From the NCBI GenBank assembly GCA_034509735.1, contig JACGWO010000003.1, positions 12,090,001 through 12,154,000 on the forward strand: a stretch of DNA of 64,000 bases, written 5' to 3'. Position 1 is the first letter of the stretch; every line of letters begins with the position of its first letter. The notes under the pieces were generated by a model that was given only the letters and a program-made list of their open reading frames with translations, was not told the origin of the DNA and searched no databases. The position numbers and the translations under genes were made by a program. The stretch is from Sesamum alatum. Lineage: Eukaryota > Streptophyta > Magnoliopsida > Lamiales > Pedaliaceae. Of the stretch, positions 51,945 to 63,977 are shown in pieces.

Positions 51945-52345
51945 CTAGACTATAGCTGTGAGATAGTAGACAGAAGGACCGTACTCGTATGCATTCTGGA
52001 GCCTAAATGTTCACGCCAGGATTTCACCTAGTCTCTAGTGCCATGAACCGTTGCTAAACGGCCACCCATGGTGACGGATGAATTCCGGTCATGGAATGAT
52101 TGGAGATTCGCAAGTCTAGCTGAACATGAACTTAAAGAGTCACACACAATTAACTGGAAATGGGGGAATTAATTTGGAACTAATTCTGAGAGATTGAATG
52201 ATTTAATTAGATTAAATTGGTTCTCTTCCGGAGTATCAAGCCTTTAAGTATTAATTGGATTAATTAGGCTTGATTCATAAATTAGATTTATGAAATTCGG
52301 GAATGGGCTATTTCCATCTTTAACTAGATTAAAGATGTAAATATT
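51945..52345 (+). repeat. LTR fragment of the 2.2-kb copia family, + orientation
   Basis: It contains the complement of the family landmarks: GTAGACAGAAGGACCGTACTCG, GGAGCCTAAATGTTCACGCC, CACCTAGTCTCTAGTGCC and the conserved block near 52105-52150. It starts mid-LTR at the junction with the copia remnant and is cut at 52346 by an LTR in the opposite orientation. Confidence 0.65.
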
Positions 52346-52575
52346 TGAAGGGACAAGCGGATCCGCCCGGGAGCGCGAGCAGAAGCGAGGAATGCGAAAT
52401 ATTGCATAAATTAAAAATAGTTATCATCAAAATCTCAAAGGGTGTACCGTTGAGTGCTCAACCGGGCGTTCGATGTATGATATGATAATATAAAAGCGTA
52501 TACATATCATATAGGGCATAGATGTGGAAATGAAACTACAATAGCGTAAACGATAATTATCTTTGTAGTTAACTT
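52346..52575 (-). repeat. LTR 'A', left part, split by a + strand element
   Basis: It starts TGAAGGGACAAGCGGATCC and runs in minus orientation to AACTT (52571-52575). Its continuation is at 59599-60754, beyond the inserted element, where AACTT is repeated. The bases before it (ATATT, 52341-52345) are its candidate target site. Confidence 0.8.
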
Positions 52576-53180
52576 TGTTAGAATAAGTGACTAGAAAGTC
52601 AATTAGATTGCCTGTTCTTGAAACTATTCGTCGATCTTTATCAAAGTAATATTATATTGATGGATAAAGTAAGTATTCATCATTGAAAAAAATATGTTTG
52701 TTGTGCTTACTACTCACATTAAATGGCATTTCAATGTCACAACAAATGCCCACAGACCGATTGGTTAAACCCATTGAGCTGCGCATAGGTTGGCGGCTAT
52801 GAAACAACTCCTTGAGGGGCGGTCGGAAACGTTCTAACTCGAGGACCTCGAGATTGGGCGTCGAGTGCCCTATGTAGACTTGCACTAAGTATTGTATTCA
52901 CTGGGTGAGTGTCGAGTTTCATCGGTGCTAGACGTAGGTCGTCTATGCAATTTTAGTGGGTTAGTTGGCAAGGTAGTCGACTGATCAAACTGACTCGCTG
53001 GAATCGTCATATAGAATTCCCGGTTTCAATAGTATGGGATTAGTTCTCGGACTTGAGGAATCATGGCAGTCGCATGCATATGAAGGTTGTATCTTGGATC
53101 TAGCGAGAAGTGACCGTGTATTTGATATGGTCATTATAAGCCTTGTCCAGTGCAACCGGAGTATGTAGTGAGGACGGTGG
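52576..53180 (+). repeat. Truncated 5' LTR of the + strand copia element
   Basis: It aligns from TGTTAGAATAAGTGAC to GAGGACGGTGG with 57431-58070 of the 3' LTR, then departs abruptly at 53181. About 1.5 kb of LTR, the PBS and the first part of the leader have been replaced by unrelated sequence with a TC microsatellite. Confidence 0.8.
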
Positions 53181-53237
53181 TCTTTTGTGTATGGTTTAAT
53201 TTTTGTTGGGTGAGGCTTGCATGTCTCTTTATTTTAT

Positions 53238-53241
<4 letters not shown>

Positions 53242-53292
<51 letters not shown>
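53242..53292. repeat. TC microsatellite at the truncation point
   Basis: About 25 uninterrupted CT units, 60 bases after the point where the 5' LTR stops matching its partner. Confidence 0.9.
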
Positions 53293-53295
<3 letters not shown>

Positions 53296-53439
53296 TTTAG
53301 CCTTAAAATAATAAGGCTTGCTTTCTCCCTCCTTTAGTACTTCCCCAGCTTATGATTGGGGTTTCTTATTTAAGTTGTAATAAATGTAGTTAGGTTGGTG
53401 AGAATTTGTTTTTAAAAATAAATTGTATGGAAGCACTTC

Positions 53440-54351
53440 CATGGCGATGGAGGTCCAACAAGACGCCCGTAGGACGGAGCCCACGATGGAGAGTCCACAA
53501 GGCCATTAGAATGGTAATGGGTTTATAATTTTGTAATAGTGTAGGCCACTCTAAATTGACCATAGATCCACTGCGGGCTCAGTGGATCACATAGGATTGG
53601 GCTTGTGATCATCCAATAGGGGCGTGCTAGGCTTATTTTGCATGTGGTGTATGTTTTAATATTTGATGTATGATGTGTTTGGAATGCATCTCTTTATATT
53701 CAATGTTAAAATTCGAGCATGCAAAACTTTCTTAATGATGAGGTCTTGGTCACAACTAAACTTAACTCTCACTTAGATGGTCCAAGTAAATATTAGGCCC
53801 ATTATGGATTAAAATCAAATGGTTTGACTTAAATCCAAGCCTTCCATCCATAGCAATGTAGTGAGGAAGCTACTTTCACCCATTCGTGGTCTCACGAGTC
53901 GTGGCACATTTGGAATGGAAGAAAGCTGCGCTATTATTATGAACAGAGGAATATGCACCTATTTCCCTGTCTCACGAGTTGTGGGGGGCGATAGTTGAAA
54001 TATTCATTTGGTTGATGGGTCGGGCCTAACGCTGAATAACATGATTCACTTGGAGTCCTCGGGATCATGTGAAGAGGCGAGACAAAATAACTTGGGGATC
54101 TCATTGGATGAGAATGGTATAGGTTACCTCCCACAAAGCCTTTTTCTGTGTGAATTGTAAAAGTGGGGCATGGAGAATTGCGTTTGTGGACCTCGAGCCC
54201 ACTAGGAAATGGTTTTACGGAATCCCATTTGAGAGTGATGGGCTTTCACAGAAATAGTGGGAGGGGTTAATGACTAAAAGACCAAGTCTTAACTTGGATA
54301 TAATATTACTATAATCTACTTAATGTTTTTCTGTTTACATTTTGAATGTAG
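53440..54351 (+). other. Leader remnant of the + strand copia element
   Basis: It contains the complement of leader text from the complete element: CCACTGCGGGCTCAGTGGAT near 53569 (compare 10660-10680), ATGAGGTCTTGGT near 53739 and GTCTCACGAGT near 53971. No coding region. It leads directly into gag. Confidence 0.6.
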
Positions 54352-55210
54352 ATGTCTAAGAATCCACTGACGCCAATACTAGAGGCTAATAATTTTGATG
54401 GAACAAACTACAAAGACGGGCTGCGAAATCTTAAGATAGTCTTAGATTTCGAGAACCAGATTTACATTCTAGATAAGGATCTTCCTCAGGCCTTGCTGGA
54501 TGGGTTAATGCCTCAAGAGCGCTTGGCGTTCGCGAAGATGCATGCTGACCACCGACAGGTCTGCAGCATCGTACTGGCCTCGATGAGTAACGAGATCCAG
54601 AAGCAATACGATAGGCTAGATGATGTTGGCTCGATTATACTTTGTTTGAAAGATATACATACGGTCTCAGACTGGCATGTTAGATACGTTGCAATGAAGG
54701 CATTCTTCGGAGCTAAGATGACAAGAAGGGTCGTCTGTACAAGAGCATGGAGATGATGCTATCCCTTGTGGAGAAGCTCAAAAAACTCCAAGTTGATCTT
54801 GGAAAAGGGACGTATCGGCGTGATCCTTTAGTCTCTTCCTACCTCCTTCGACTAATTTATTGTCGACTACAACATGAATGGCTTGAGAAAGACCTTCATG
54901 AGCTGATAATATGTTGGTCCAGTATGAGGCATCGATTGAAAAAATCTGCGCCGGCGGTACTAGTGGGAGAGGCTTCGACCTTAGAAGCGAAAGGCAAGAG
55001 TGTCGGACGCTGGAAGAGGAAGAAAGCTAAGACAACATCAGCCGCTGCTAGCACTTCGAGTGATCCTGTTAATACACCACTGGGCGGAGGTAAAGGAAAG
55101 AGGAAGGGGGTTTGGTAGTCAAAGTAATAGATTCCAAACATTATGTGCATTAACTGCCGTGAAAAGGGACATTGGAAGAGGGAGTGTCCTAAAGCTCCTC
55201 TCCAATGAAG
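54352..55210 (+). pseudogene. gag: Decayed copia gag of the + strand element
   Basis: It begins MSKNPLTPILEANNFDGTNY, parallel to the gag at 9033-9929, with LASMSNEIQKQYDRLDDV following. A frameshift near 54730-54750 breaks the frame, which continues at 54747-55118 and then a third frame. That frame ends in an intact CCHC knuckle, CINCREKGHWKREC, at 55146-55187. The shared start and knuckle show the two elements are the same family. Confidence 0.8.
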
Positions 55211-57420
55211 GTACATTTGACTTGAGTACCAACATGATTATTGTTCTACTTTTTGATATTGGATACCAGTTAATCATAATCTGCGCATGGTTTGCAGGTG
55301 GTGATGAGTAGAAAGCCAAGACATGTCCTAAGGCTTGGCGATATAGGGCCATTGTTGAAAAGACTAGGGACTAGTTAGGCTTAGTATAGCAGTGATCATG
55401 TTAGGATAGAGTTAGATGGGAATTATGTAACCTAGCATGATCGAAGTATGTTTTTATGTACTGTTCGACAGTTTTTGAATTACATACGTTTGATCAATAA
55501 AATTTCTTTATTTGACAAAGAATGATTATTATTGTTTGCTAGGTGGGATACATAATTATCCTTAAACACTATCCATAATCGCATTGTGAGTACTTAATAT
55601 CAAATGATTAAAATGGATAATCAAGATAAACTTACGAATTTGGCATCCATAATCTAGGATGGTTTTTTCCTTTAGTTAAGGACGAGGAAGTTGGAAGATT
55701 CAAAGAGTCTAGTGATAGACTATTTGAGTTGACTAGCTTACAAGTCCTCTCTGAGATGGAAAGACCGTAAAGCTTCTTTGTTGGACAAAGTGGGCTTGCC
55801 AAAAGTCTATTGGATTGGATCTATTTAGACATCTATAGGTTGCTGAATACACATGACCAAGAGGGGTTCACAAGTCTAAGGATCTTGGATGGGTTCGAGG
55901 AACTAGACTTGGAGTGGTGAACCAAGCTGGTTGCAAAATTAAACCTCTCAGTGAAATTCTTCCTGTAAGGACCATTGTTGAACGATCTTTGATAAGGGAG
56001 AAATCGAACCTTGTTAGACTTGGTTCGGTCGGAGTTTTCACTAAATTACCTTAAACCATCTGGACATGGGCTTGAAAGGTTGCCAAGTTGAGAAATATGG
56101 TATTTTCTAATAGTTATGATCTATTTGCTATATAGAATATGGTTTGGCAAGCCTGTATCCTACAAAGTTCTTGAGTACATGGGATGGTCCCACATACGTC
56201 AAAGGACAGTGGGAGACAAATTAGATTAGGTGTCTGATTTGTGCAGGTTTAATGTTGAATAATGCAAACATCATATATAATTTTATTGTTCCACTGACTA
56301 TATTCCAGTCCTCCTAGGGATAACCAAAAAACCTTAGTTACTTGAGAGGTATAGGTTTTTGTGCCGTTCGGTCAATTGGATTATCATCCAAAAGATATAA
56401 GGAGAAGCGATGTTGGACATCAGGTTCGGATCAATGGCGTAGAGCTATTGGATCCACTATTGGGTTTGAAATTTTGTGTTCCTGGAATATTCGTTTGATG
56501 GGTTCATATGGAGTATGACTCGATCAATAACGGGCTTTAGGGTCACTGGGAGGATAGTTTTGTTCTAAGTGTTTAGTGTGTAATGTCTTATTCATTTGGA
56601 ATGAATTTGAGATGTTAGAAAACACTGAAACACGAGCGTTGTTCATGCAATTCTCCATGAGAGGAATTGGATTCCTTTATATGGGGTAAACTATTCAAGA
56701 CTCAATAACGGTAGACTAATGAGAAAGCTTAGATGTTTGACATCCCCTACGTCTTTGCCGTAGGCAGCATGAAAATGTTGTTCGATGCGTTAGGCCTGAT
56801 GTTGTGTATGCTTTAGGCATAACAATGGTTATTGGGCTTGTGCGGATGAGGCAATAGACAACTGTTGAGAACAGTTTTTAATATCTGAATAAGGATTAAA
56901 GAAATATTCTTAATGCACGTTTTGTGGAGGGTTGATTTTGGAAGGCTATAGCGATACTAGCTTCCAGAATCATGTGAATAATGTTTAGTCTCAATATGTA
57001 TGTACATTTGGACTTAATGGTGAGTGTGGTGGCTTGGAAAGGTTTCAAGCGGGATATCACGACATGTTATTATATAAGTCGAATGTATGGCGACTTTGGA
57101 AGTCGTTTCTAGAAACTGGTGTGGGTTGAAAACCGCATCCATAGAATGGATGTGGTGCCTAACACGACCAAGCCAATAGTTGCCTTGGAGGTGAACAACT
57201 AGGCTTTAGCAAAAGCTTTTGGGCCTGAAATCTCATCACAGATCCATGTAAAATTCTTAGACAACCACTATTTGCAGGCAACAATGGTAGGAAGAGGAGA
57301 CACGGTTGGACCGTGTTACTTCGATAGAGAAATATAGTAGACCCGCAAGATCGAGCCAGTATCATGGATTGCTCATGCTTAGAAGGCTTTGAGCAACATG
57401 GGTAATTGGCTTTGTAGTCA
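55211..57420 (+). pseudogene. pol: Heavily decayed copia pol of the + strand element
   Basis: Recognisable scraps in order: a FFVGQSGLAKSLLDW segment near 55780 (integrase N-terminal part), IWFGKPVSYKVLEYMGWSH near 56140 (integrase end), a DIPYVFAVGSMKMLFDA segment near 56740 (RT connection region) and GYSDTSFQNHVNNV near 56945 (RNase H start). Most of RT is not recognisable. Many stops are present. Confidence 0.65.
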
Positions 57421-57430
57421 AATGGGATAT

Positions 57431-59593
57431 TGTTAGAATAGGTGACCAGAAAGTCAATTAGATTGGTTGTTCTGGGAACTATTCGTTGATCTTTATCAAA
57501 AGTAATATTATATAGATAGATAAAGTAAGTATTCATCATTGGCAAAATGTGTTTATTGTGCTTACTACTCACATTGAGTGGCGTTTCAATGTCACAACAA
57601 TGCCCACAGATCGATTGGTTATAGCCATTGAGTTGAGTTGCGCATAGGTTGGCGGCTATAAAACCAACTCCTTGAGGGTCAGTTTGAAACGTTCCAAGTC
57701 GAAGACCTCGAGACTGGACCTCGAGTGTCGTATAGAGACTTGTATTAAGTATTGCATTTACTGGGTGAGCGCCGAGTTTAATCGGTGCTAGACGTAGGTC
57801 GTCTATGCAATTTTAGTGGGTTAGTTGGCAAGGTAGTCAACTGACTGAACTGACTCGCAGGAATCTTTATATGGAAGCCTTGGAGGCTTGGTCAGTATGA
57901 CTGAAATTCCCGGTTTTGATAGTACGGAATTAGTCCTCGAACTTGAGGAATCATGACAGTTGCATGCATATAAAGGTTGTATCTTGGATCTGGCGAGAGA
58001 TAACCGTGTCTTTGATATGGTCATTATAAGCCTTGTCCAGTGCAGTCGAAGTATGTAGTGAGGATGGTGGATTCCCAAACAGAATCTGTTCCCTGTCAGT
58101 ATTTGACAGCTATGTCTCCTATGCGCTCTGAGATGGTTTAGACTCTTCAAGTCTACGGCCGTAGCGATTAGTCGAGTAGGGAATGGTTCCCTAGGTTGAT
58201 CAATAGAGTAAATGCTTCTCGAATTTGAAGCATAGTTTCCTGGTCCAGGATGGGAACCGACGCTCAATTCCATGCCCTAGAATAAAGCCGGGATATGGTC
58301 GACGGAAGGACTATACCTATATGGAATTTGGAGCCTAAATGTTCATGTCAACATTCACCTAGTCTCTAGTGCCATGGACCATTGCTAGACGGTCACTCAT
58401 GGTGACGGGCGTTTCTGATTAATGGTTAATTACAGATAATTAATTAAATTAGATTTAATTAATCAATTGTGTTGGAAACAAATCCAAGTCTAGCTGAGGG
58501 TGAACCTTAAGAGTCACACACAAATCACTATGGAAGTAGTGGAATTAATTTCGAATTAATTCTGGAAGAGGCGAATTAATTGGATTAAATTAATTTATGG
58601 AGAATATCAATTATTGGATCATTTATTGGAAAATCCACTGGATGGATGACCCAAGAATTAATTGATTGGGTTAATTAATTTTTTGGCTTAACACCTATAA
58701 ATTAATTTATTGGATTTGGTTTAATTAATTGATTGTGTCAATTAATTAGTGCTTGAGCGTATGTTTATTTAATTGGATTAAATAAACTTTTGGATTTCAA
58801 TAAGGTTTAATATTAATTGTATTAATATGGAACACATGCATCTTGATTGGACTTGATTTAATTTGATTAAATCAAAACCGGTCCATGACTTGAAATTCAA
58901 CCTCAAAGGTTTGATGCTAGTTGAAGAGAAGTTGAAAATCCTCCATGTAAGCATTGATGTGGCTTGCCATGATGGGTAATGGTGCACATGTTGTGTATAG
59001 TGTGTAGAAGTTATTTTGGAAATAACTTGTTTTATATGTAATTTGATTACACTACACATAAGACATGGATACATTTTCAACTCCCTAACTTGCTCTCTCC
59101 TCTCACCAAGCCATAAAAATTCCTCCATTCTTCTCCATTTTTGAGTTCTCTTTGAATTAGATTCAAGATGAGAACATGATAAATACATATGCACTAATGA
59201 ATAGTGTAATGCATTTTTTGTTTCTTCCTTGATCTAGCTTCTACCTAGCAATAGATCTAGATTTGCTTTCATTAGTGTGGTGTGAACAAATTAGGGGGGG
59301 GGGGGGGGGGTTCTAATTTGAATCCTGAGGAGAACGAAAAAGAAACAAAAAGGGAATCAATGCTTGTTGCCTTTCTACATGTGAAACGAAAAAGGTAATT
59401 TTCCTATTTAAATTATTATACCTTTTCATTTCCTCCTCTAGCCACATGTTCAAGCATGTTTTTACTAATGTTATGATGCTTTTGAATACACCAAATGCCC
59501 AAGAATTCAAAGGGATTACCCCTTTGAAATCGTTTTAAATTTCTTTTTTTTTTTACGCTTCCGCCGTGTTCCCGAGCGGTACCGATTCTTTCA
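57431..59593 (+). repeat. 3' LTR of the + strand copia element (2.2 kb)
   Basis: It runs from TGTTAGAATAGGTGACC, after the PPT-like AAATGGGATAT, to CGATTCTTTCA. It carries the conserved block (complement) near 58485-58530 and an AT-rich ATTAATTAAATT section at 58430-58790. An uninterrupted run of 17 G lies at 59294-59310. Its length matches the LTRs of the complete element. Confidence 0.85.
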
Positions 59594-59598
59594 AACTT

Positions 59599-60754
59599 TC
59601 TTGCATGGCTACAAGCGTTGTTCCTCTCCGGATATATTCACTAAGTTCAAATGTATGAACTCTCTAATGAAGTCCACACCACACCAGATGGGATCACGTT
59701 TCTCTTGCTAGAGAAAAAACGGATCTAAGAGGATACGATCCAAGAAAATAAAACACTATTATGTTAGTGTCTCTTTTTGATCTAGATTTGTTCTTCAAAA
59801 TGATCCAAGATCAATGAAGAACAAAGAGGGTAGTATGTGTGTAGAGATGGCCAAAAATTGGAGAGAAAAATAGAGTGTGTTTTTCTTCTTTTTCATAGAA
59901 AAAGATGAAATATAATTCTCTTGCTTTGATGATAATATACACTCATATATATACTAAATTAATGTGATCATTGGAATGTGTCTAGGTTCATCCAAGGATG
60001 TCTAGATACATTTCAATCAATCCCACTAATTCATCAATCAAGCCTACCATCTCATAAGGTATGATTTAATCATACCAAATTAAAGAGGCTTGATTGAAAT
60101 TGATTTGTCCCTTACCATAATAGACAAGTCAACACTTCATCAAGGCCATGCATGGGCGATTTTTATCCTTCCAAAAGAGGCAATTTTCGATCATACTTGT
60201 TTGGGAAGAAGTCCAACTTCTTCTCATTCTAAAAGTGGAATTAACATACCTCTTGGGCCAAAATTTAATGGTCCGGGTTTCATTGTAATCCAATTACAAC
60301 GAGCCCAAAAATTAAATCCCATTTAATTCAAGGTCCACTTAAATAATTCCCATTAATCTTTTAGTCCAACTAAAAGATTCAATTTTCGATTCTCTACATT
60401 AACCAATAAATCCTATATATTGATTAAAACGAGAGCCATGATACAATACCGGCCCGTCCATCCAATGGACAATCCCTTAAGTAATCCAATTACTCATTAT
60501 CCTCTGAAATTGACTCTGAGTCAATTTCTTCACCTCCTTGATGATTTGTGTGTGACCTTTAGGTTCACCCTCAGCTAGACTTGGGCCCATGTCCAGTAGG
60601 AGCCCGTTACCATGGGTGGCCGTCTAGCAACGGTTCATGACACTAGAGACTAGGTGAATGTTGGCATGAACATTTAGGCGCTGATTCCATATGGGCACGG
60701 TCCTTCCATCTACCGTCTCCCGGCCTTAGTCTAGGGTATGGAATTGGGCGTCGG
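59599..60754 (-). repeat. LTR 'A', right part, cut by a second LTR
   Basis: It continues the LTR interrupted at 52575: CTACAAGCGTTGTTCCTCTCC, then the block near 60540-60590, ending at GGAATTGGGCGTCGG. There a new LTR start follows directly. The normal LTR would continue with TTCCCATCCTTGAC. Confidence 0.8.
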
Positions 60755-61872
60755 TGAAGGGACAAACGAATCCGCCTGGGAGCGCGTTTGGAAGCATGAA
60801 ATCGAAAACATTGCTTAAATAAAAGAAATAATCACCAAATCCCAAGGGGTGTACCATTGGGTGCTCAACGGGTGTTCGATGTAAGATTGATAATAAAAAA
60901 GCGTATGTATCATATAGAGCATAGATGTAGAAAAATGATTACTATAGCGTAAAATGAAAAATTACCTTTGTAGTTAATTTTTCTTGCACAGCTACAAGCG
61001 TTGTTCCTCTCCAGATATATCCACTAAGTTCAAACGTATGAACTCTCTAATGAAGTCCACACCACACCGGAGACATCACGTTTCTCTTGCTAAAGAAAAA
61101 TGGATCTAAGAGGATACAATCCAAGAAACTTGAACACTATTATATTAGTGTCTTTTCATGATCTAGCTTTGTTTTTCAAAATTATCCATGATCAATGAAG
61201 AACAAAGGGGATAGTATGTATGTAGAGAGAGGGCCGAAAATTAGAGAGAAAAAGGAGGTGTGTTTTTCTTCTTTTTCCTAGAAAAAGATGAAAATGTAAT
61301 TCTCTTCCTTTGATGATAGTATATACTCATATATATACTAAATTAATGTGATTATCGGAATCTGTCTAGGTTCATCCTAGGATGTCTAGATACATTCAAA
61401 TCAATCCCACCAATTCATCAATCAAGCCTACCATCTCATAAGGTATGATTTAATCATACCAAATGAAAGAGGCTTGATTAGAATTGATTTGTCCCTTACT
61501 AAAAGGGATAAGTAAACCCTTCATCGAGGCCTTGCATGGCTGATTTTTAGCCTTCCAAAAGAGGCCATTTTCGGCCATGCGAGTTTCGAAAGAAGTCCAA
61601 CTTCTTCTCGTTCCAAAAGTGGAATTAACAAACCTCTTGGGCCAAAATTTAATAGATCGTGTTTCATTGTAATCCAATTACAACGAGCCCAAAATTAAAT
61701 CCCATTTAATTCAAGGTCCACTTAAATAATTCCCATTAATCTTTTAATCCAATTAAAAGATCCAATTTTTAATTCTCTACATTAACCGATAAATTCCTTT
61801 TACCGATTAAAAATGAGAGCTCGATACAATATCGGCCTGTCCATCCAATGGACAATCCCTTAAGTAATCCAA
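60755..61872 (-). repeat. LTR 'B', nested in LTR 'A' and cut by LTR 'C'
   Basis: It starts TGAAGGGACAAACGAATCC right after GTCGG (60750-60754, candidate target site) and runs through the family text to CCCTTAAGTAATCCAA, where it is cut by another LTR start. About half the LTR is present. Confidence 0.8.
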
Positions 61873-63812
61873 TGAAGGGACAAGCGGATCCGTCCGAGAG
61901 CGCGAGCAGAAAACGTGAGAATAAAAAATTGCATAAATTAAAACAATTTAATCACCAAATCCCAAGGGGTGTACCCTTGGGTGCTCAATCGGGGGCTCGA
62001 TGTAGGTGGTGACAATATTAAGCATAAATATATATTGATCACATAGAGTATAGACATAGAACAAAATACTACGATAGCGAAAAAACCGAGATTACCTTTG
62101 TAGTTAAATTGCTTTCACAGCTACTATCGTCGTTCCTCTCCGGATATGCTCACTAAGTTCAACATATGAACTCTGTAGAGTAGTCCACACCACACCGGAA
62201 GGGATCACGTTTTTCTTGCTAGAGAAAAACGGATCTAGAGGACACGGTTCAAGAAACTAGAAAACTATTGAATTAGTGTCTTTTCTTAAACTAGCTTTTT
62301 TCTTCAAGATGATCCACGATCAAGTAAAGAACAAAGGCGATATGTATGAAAGTAGAGAGGGGCCGAAAATTGAGAGAAATATGAGGTGTGTTTTTTCTTC
62401 TTTTTCCTAGAAAAAGATGAAATGTAATTCTCTTGCATTGACGATTGTATATACTCATATATATACAAAATTAATGTGATTATTGGAATGTGTCTAGGTT
62501 CATCCAAGGATGTCTAGGTACATCCCAATCAATTCCACTAATTCATCAATCAAGCCTACCATCTCATAAGGTATGATTTAATCATACCAAATGAGAGATG
62601 CTTGATTGGAATTGATTTGTCCCTTACCAAAAGGGACAAGTCAACCTCACCAAGGCCATGTATGGCCGATTTTTGCCTCTCCATGAGTGGTAATTTTCAG
62701 CCATACCAATATTGAGAAGAAGTCCAACTTCTTCTCATTCCAAAAGTAGAATTAACATTCCTCTTGGGCCAAAATTTAATGGACCGGGTTTCATTGTAAT
62801 CCAATTACAATGAACACAAAATTAAATCCCCTTTAATTCTAGGTCCACTTAAATAACTCCCATTTAATCTTTTAATCTAATAAAAAGATCCACTTTTCGA
62901 TTCTCTACATTAACCGATAAATTCCATTTACCGATCAAACGAGGGCCCGATACAATATCGGCCCGTCCATCCAATAGACAATCACTTGAGTAATCCGATT
63001 TCGTATTATCCTCTGAAATTGACTCCAAGTCAATTTTTCCACCTTCTCGGTGATTTGTATGTGACCCTTTGTGTTCACCCTCAGCTAGACTTGGGCCCAT
63101 GTTCAACAGGAGCCCGTTACCATGGGTGGACGTCTACAAACGGTCCATGACACTAGAGATTAGGTGAATGTTGGCATGAACATTTGGGCGCTGATTCTGT
63201 ACGGGTATGGTCCTTCCGTCTACTGTCTCCCGACTTTAGTCTAGGGTATGGAATTTGGCGTCAGTTCCCATCCTTGACTAGGTATCTATGCTTAATACTC
63301 AAGACAACACATGCCTCATTGCAACGACACAGGAAACCATTTTCTGTTCGACCAACCACTATGGCCACAGGTCTAAGCAGCATGAACGTGTCTCCGAGTG
63401 CATAGGAGATACCTCTGTCACATACTGACAGGGGACTGATCCTCTTCTTGGAACCCACCGTCCTCGCTATGACTGCACTGGACAAGGCTTATAATGATCA
63501 TCTTACAGAATGACTACCTCTCGCCAGATCCAAGATACAGCCATCGTTTGTACGTAACTGACATGGTTCCTCATGTCTGAGGACTACTCCCGTACTATCC
63601 GAACAGGGAAAATCCAATCATACTGACCAAGCCTCCAAAGCTTCCATATGATGATCTACGCGAGTCAGTTGAGTTGGCTCGACCCCAGTCGACCAACCCA
63701 CCAAGATCGTATAGGCGTCCCACTCCTGTCGCCGATGAAATATGGCACTCATCCAATGAATATGACTCTTGGTGCAAGTCTCTATAGGACTCTCGATGCC
63801 CTGTCTCGAGGT
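61873..63812 (-). repeat. LTR 'C', nested in LTR 'B', fused to a GC-rich cassette
   Basis: It starts TGAAGGGACAAGCGGATCC after TCCAA (61868-61872, candidate target site). It contains the whole LTR up to CCCTGTCTCGAGGT, with the conserved block near 63045-63100. The last roughly 260 bases found in complete LTRs (to TTCTAACA) are absent. The sequence jumps into GC-rich leader-type text. Confidence 0.8.
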
Positions 63813-63977
63813 GCGCAGTGCCTATGCGCGCACAGGCGCCCGCCTGCGCGTAGCCACCCCTACCAGCACGTACGCTGGTAGGCACGCCGGCCAGGCTGCG
63901 CGCAGGCATGAGCCCGTGCACGCCCTCCAGCCAGTGGCCGGCCGGCAGGGGCGGCAACCAATTGCTGCCGCTGTTGT
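63813..63977. other. GC-rich cassette followed by a T run
   Basis: Strongly GC-rich text (GCGCGCACAGGCGCCCGCC, GGCCGGCCGGCAGGGGCGG), ending GCTGCCGCTGTTGTCCG before a T run. The same ending appears after the leader cassettes at 11345-11515 (GCCGCTGCCGTCCGATCC) and, less exactly, 3316-3560. Here it adjoins LTR sequence directly. Confidence 0.65.

Larger units (their letters stand above)
52576..59593 (+). mobile_element. + strand Ty1-copia element, internally deleted and decayed
   Basis: Flanked by an exact 5-bp target duplication AACTT (52571-52575 and 59594-59598), so this 7018-bp block is one insertion into LTR 'A'. It starts and ends with LTR sequence of the 2.2-kb family (TGTTAGAATA...TCTTTCA). 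The 5' LTR is cut short at 53180, and the PBS and GC-rich part of the leader are gone. The leader resumes near 53440. Gag and pol remnants run 54352-57420. The decay is heavier than in the 4168-13952 element, so this is probably an older insertion. Confidence 0.85.
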
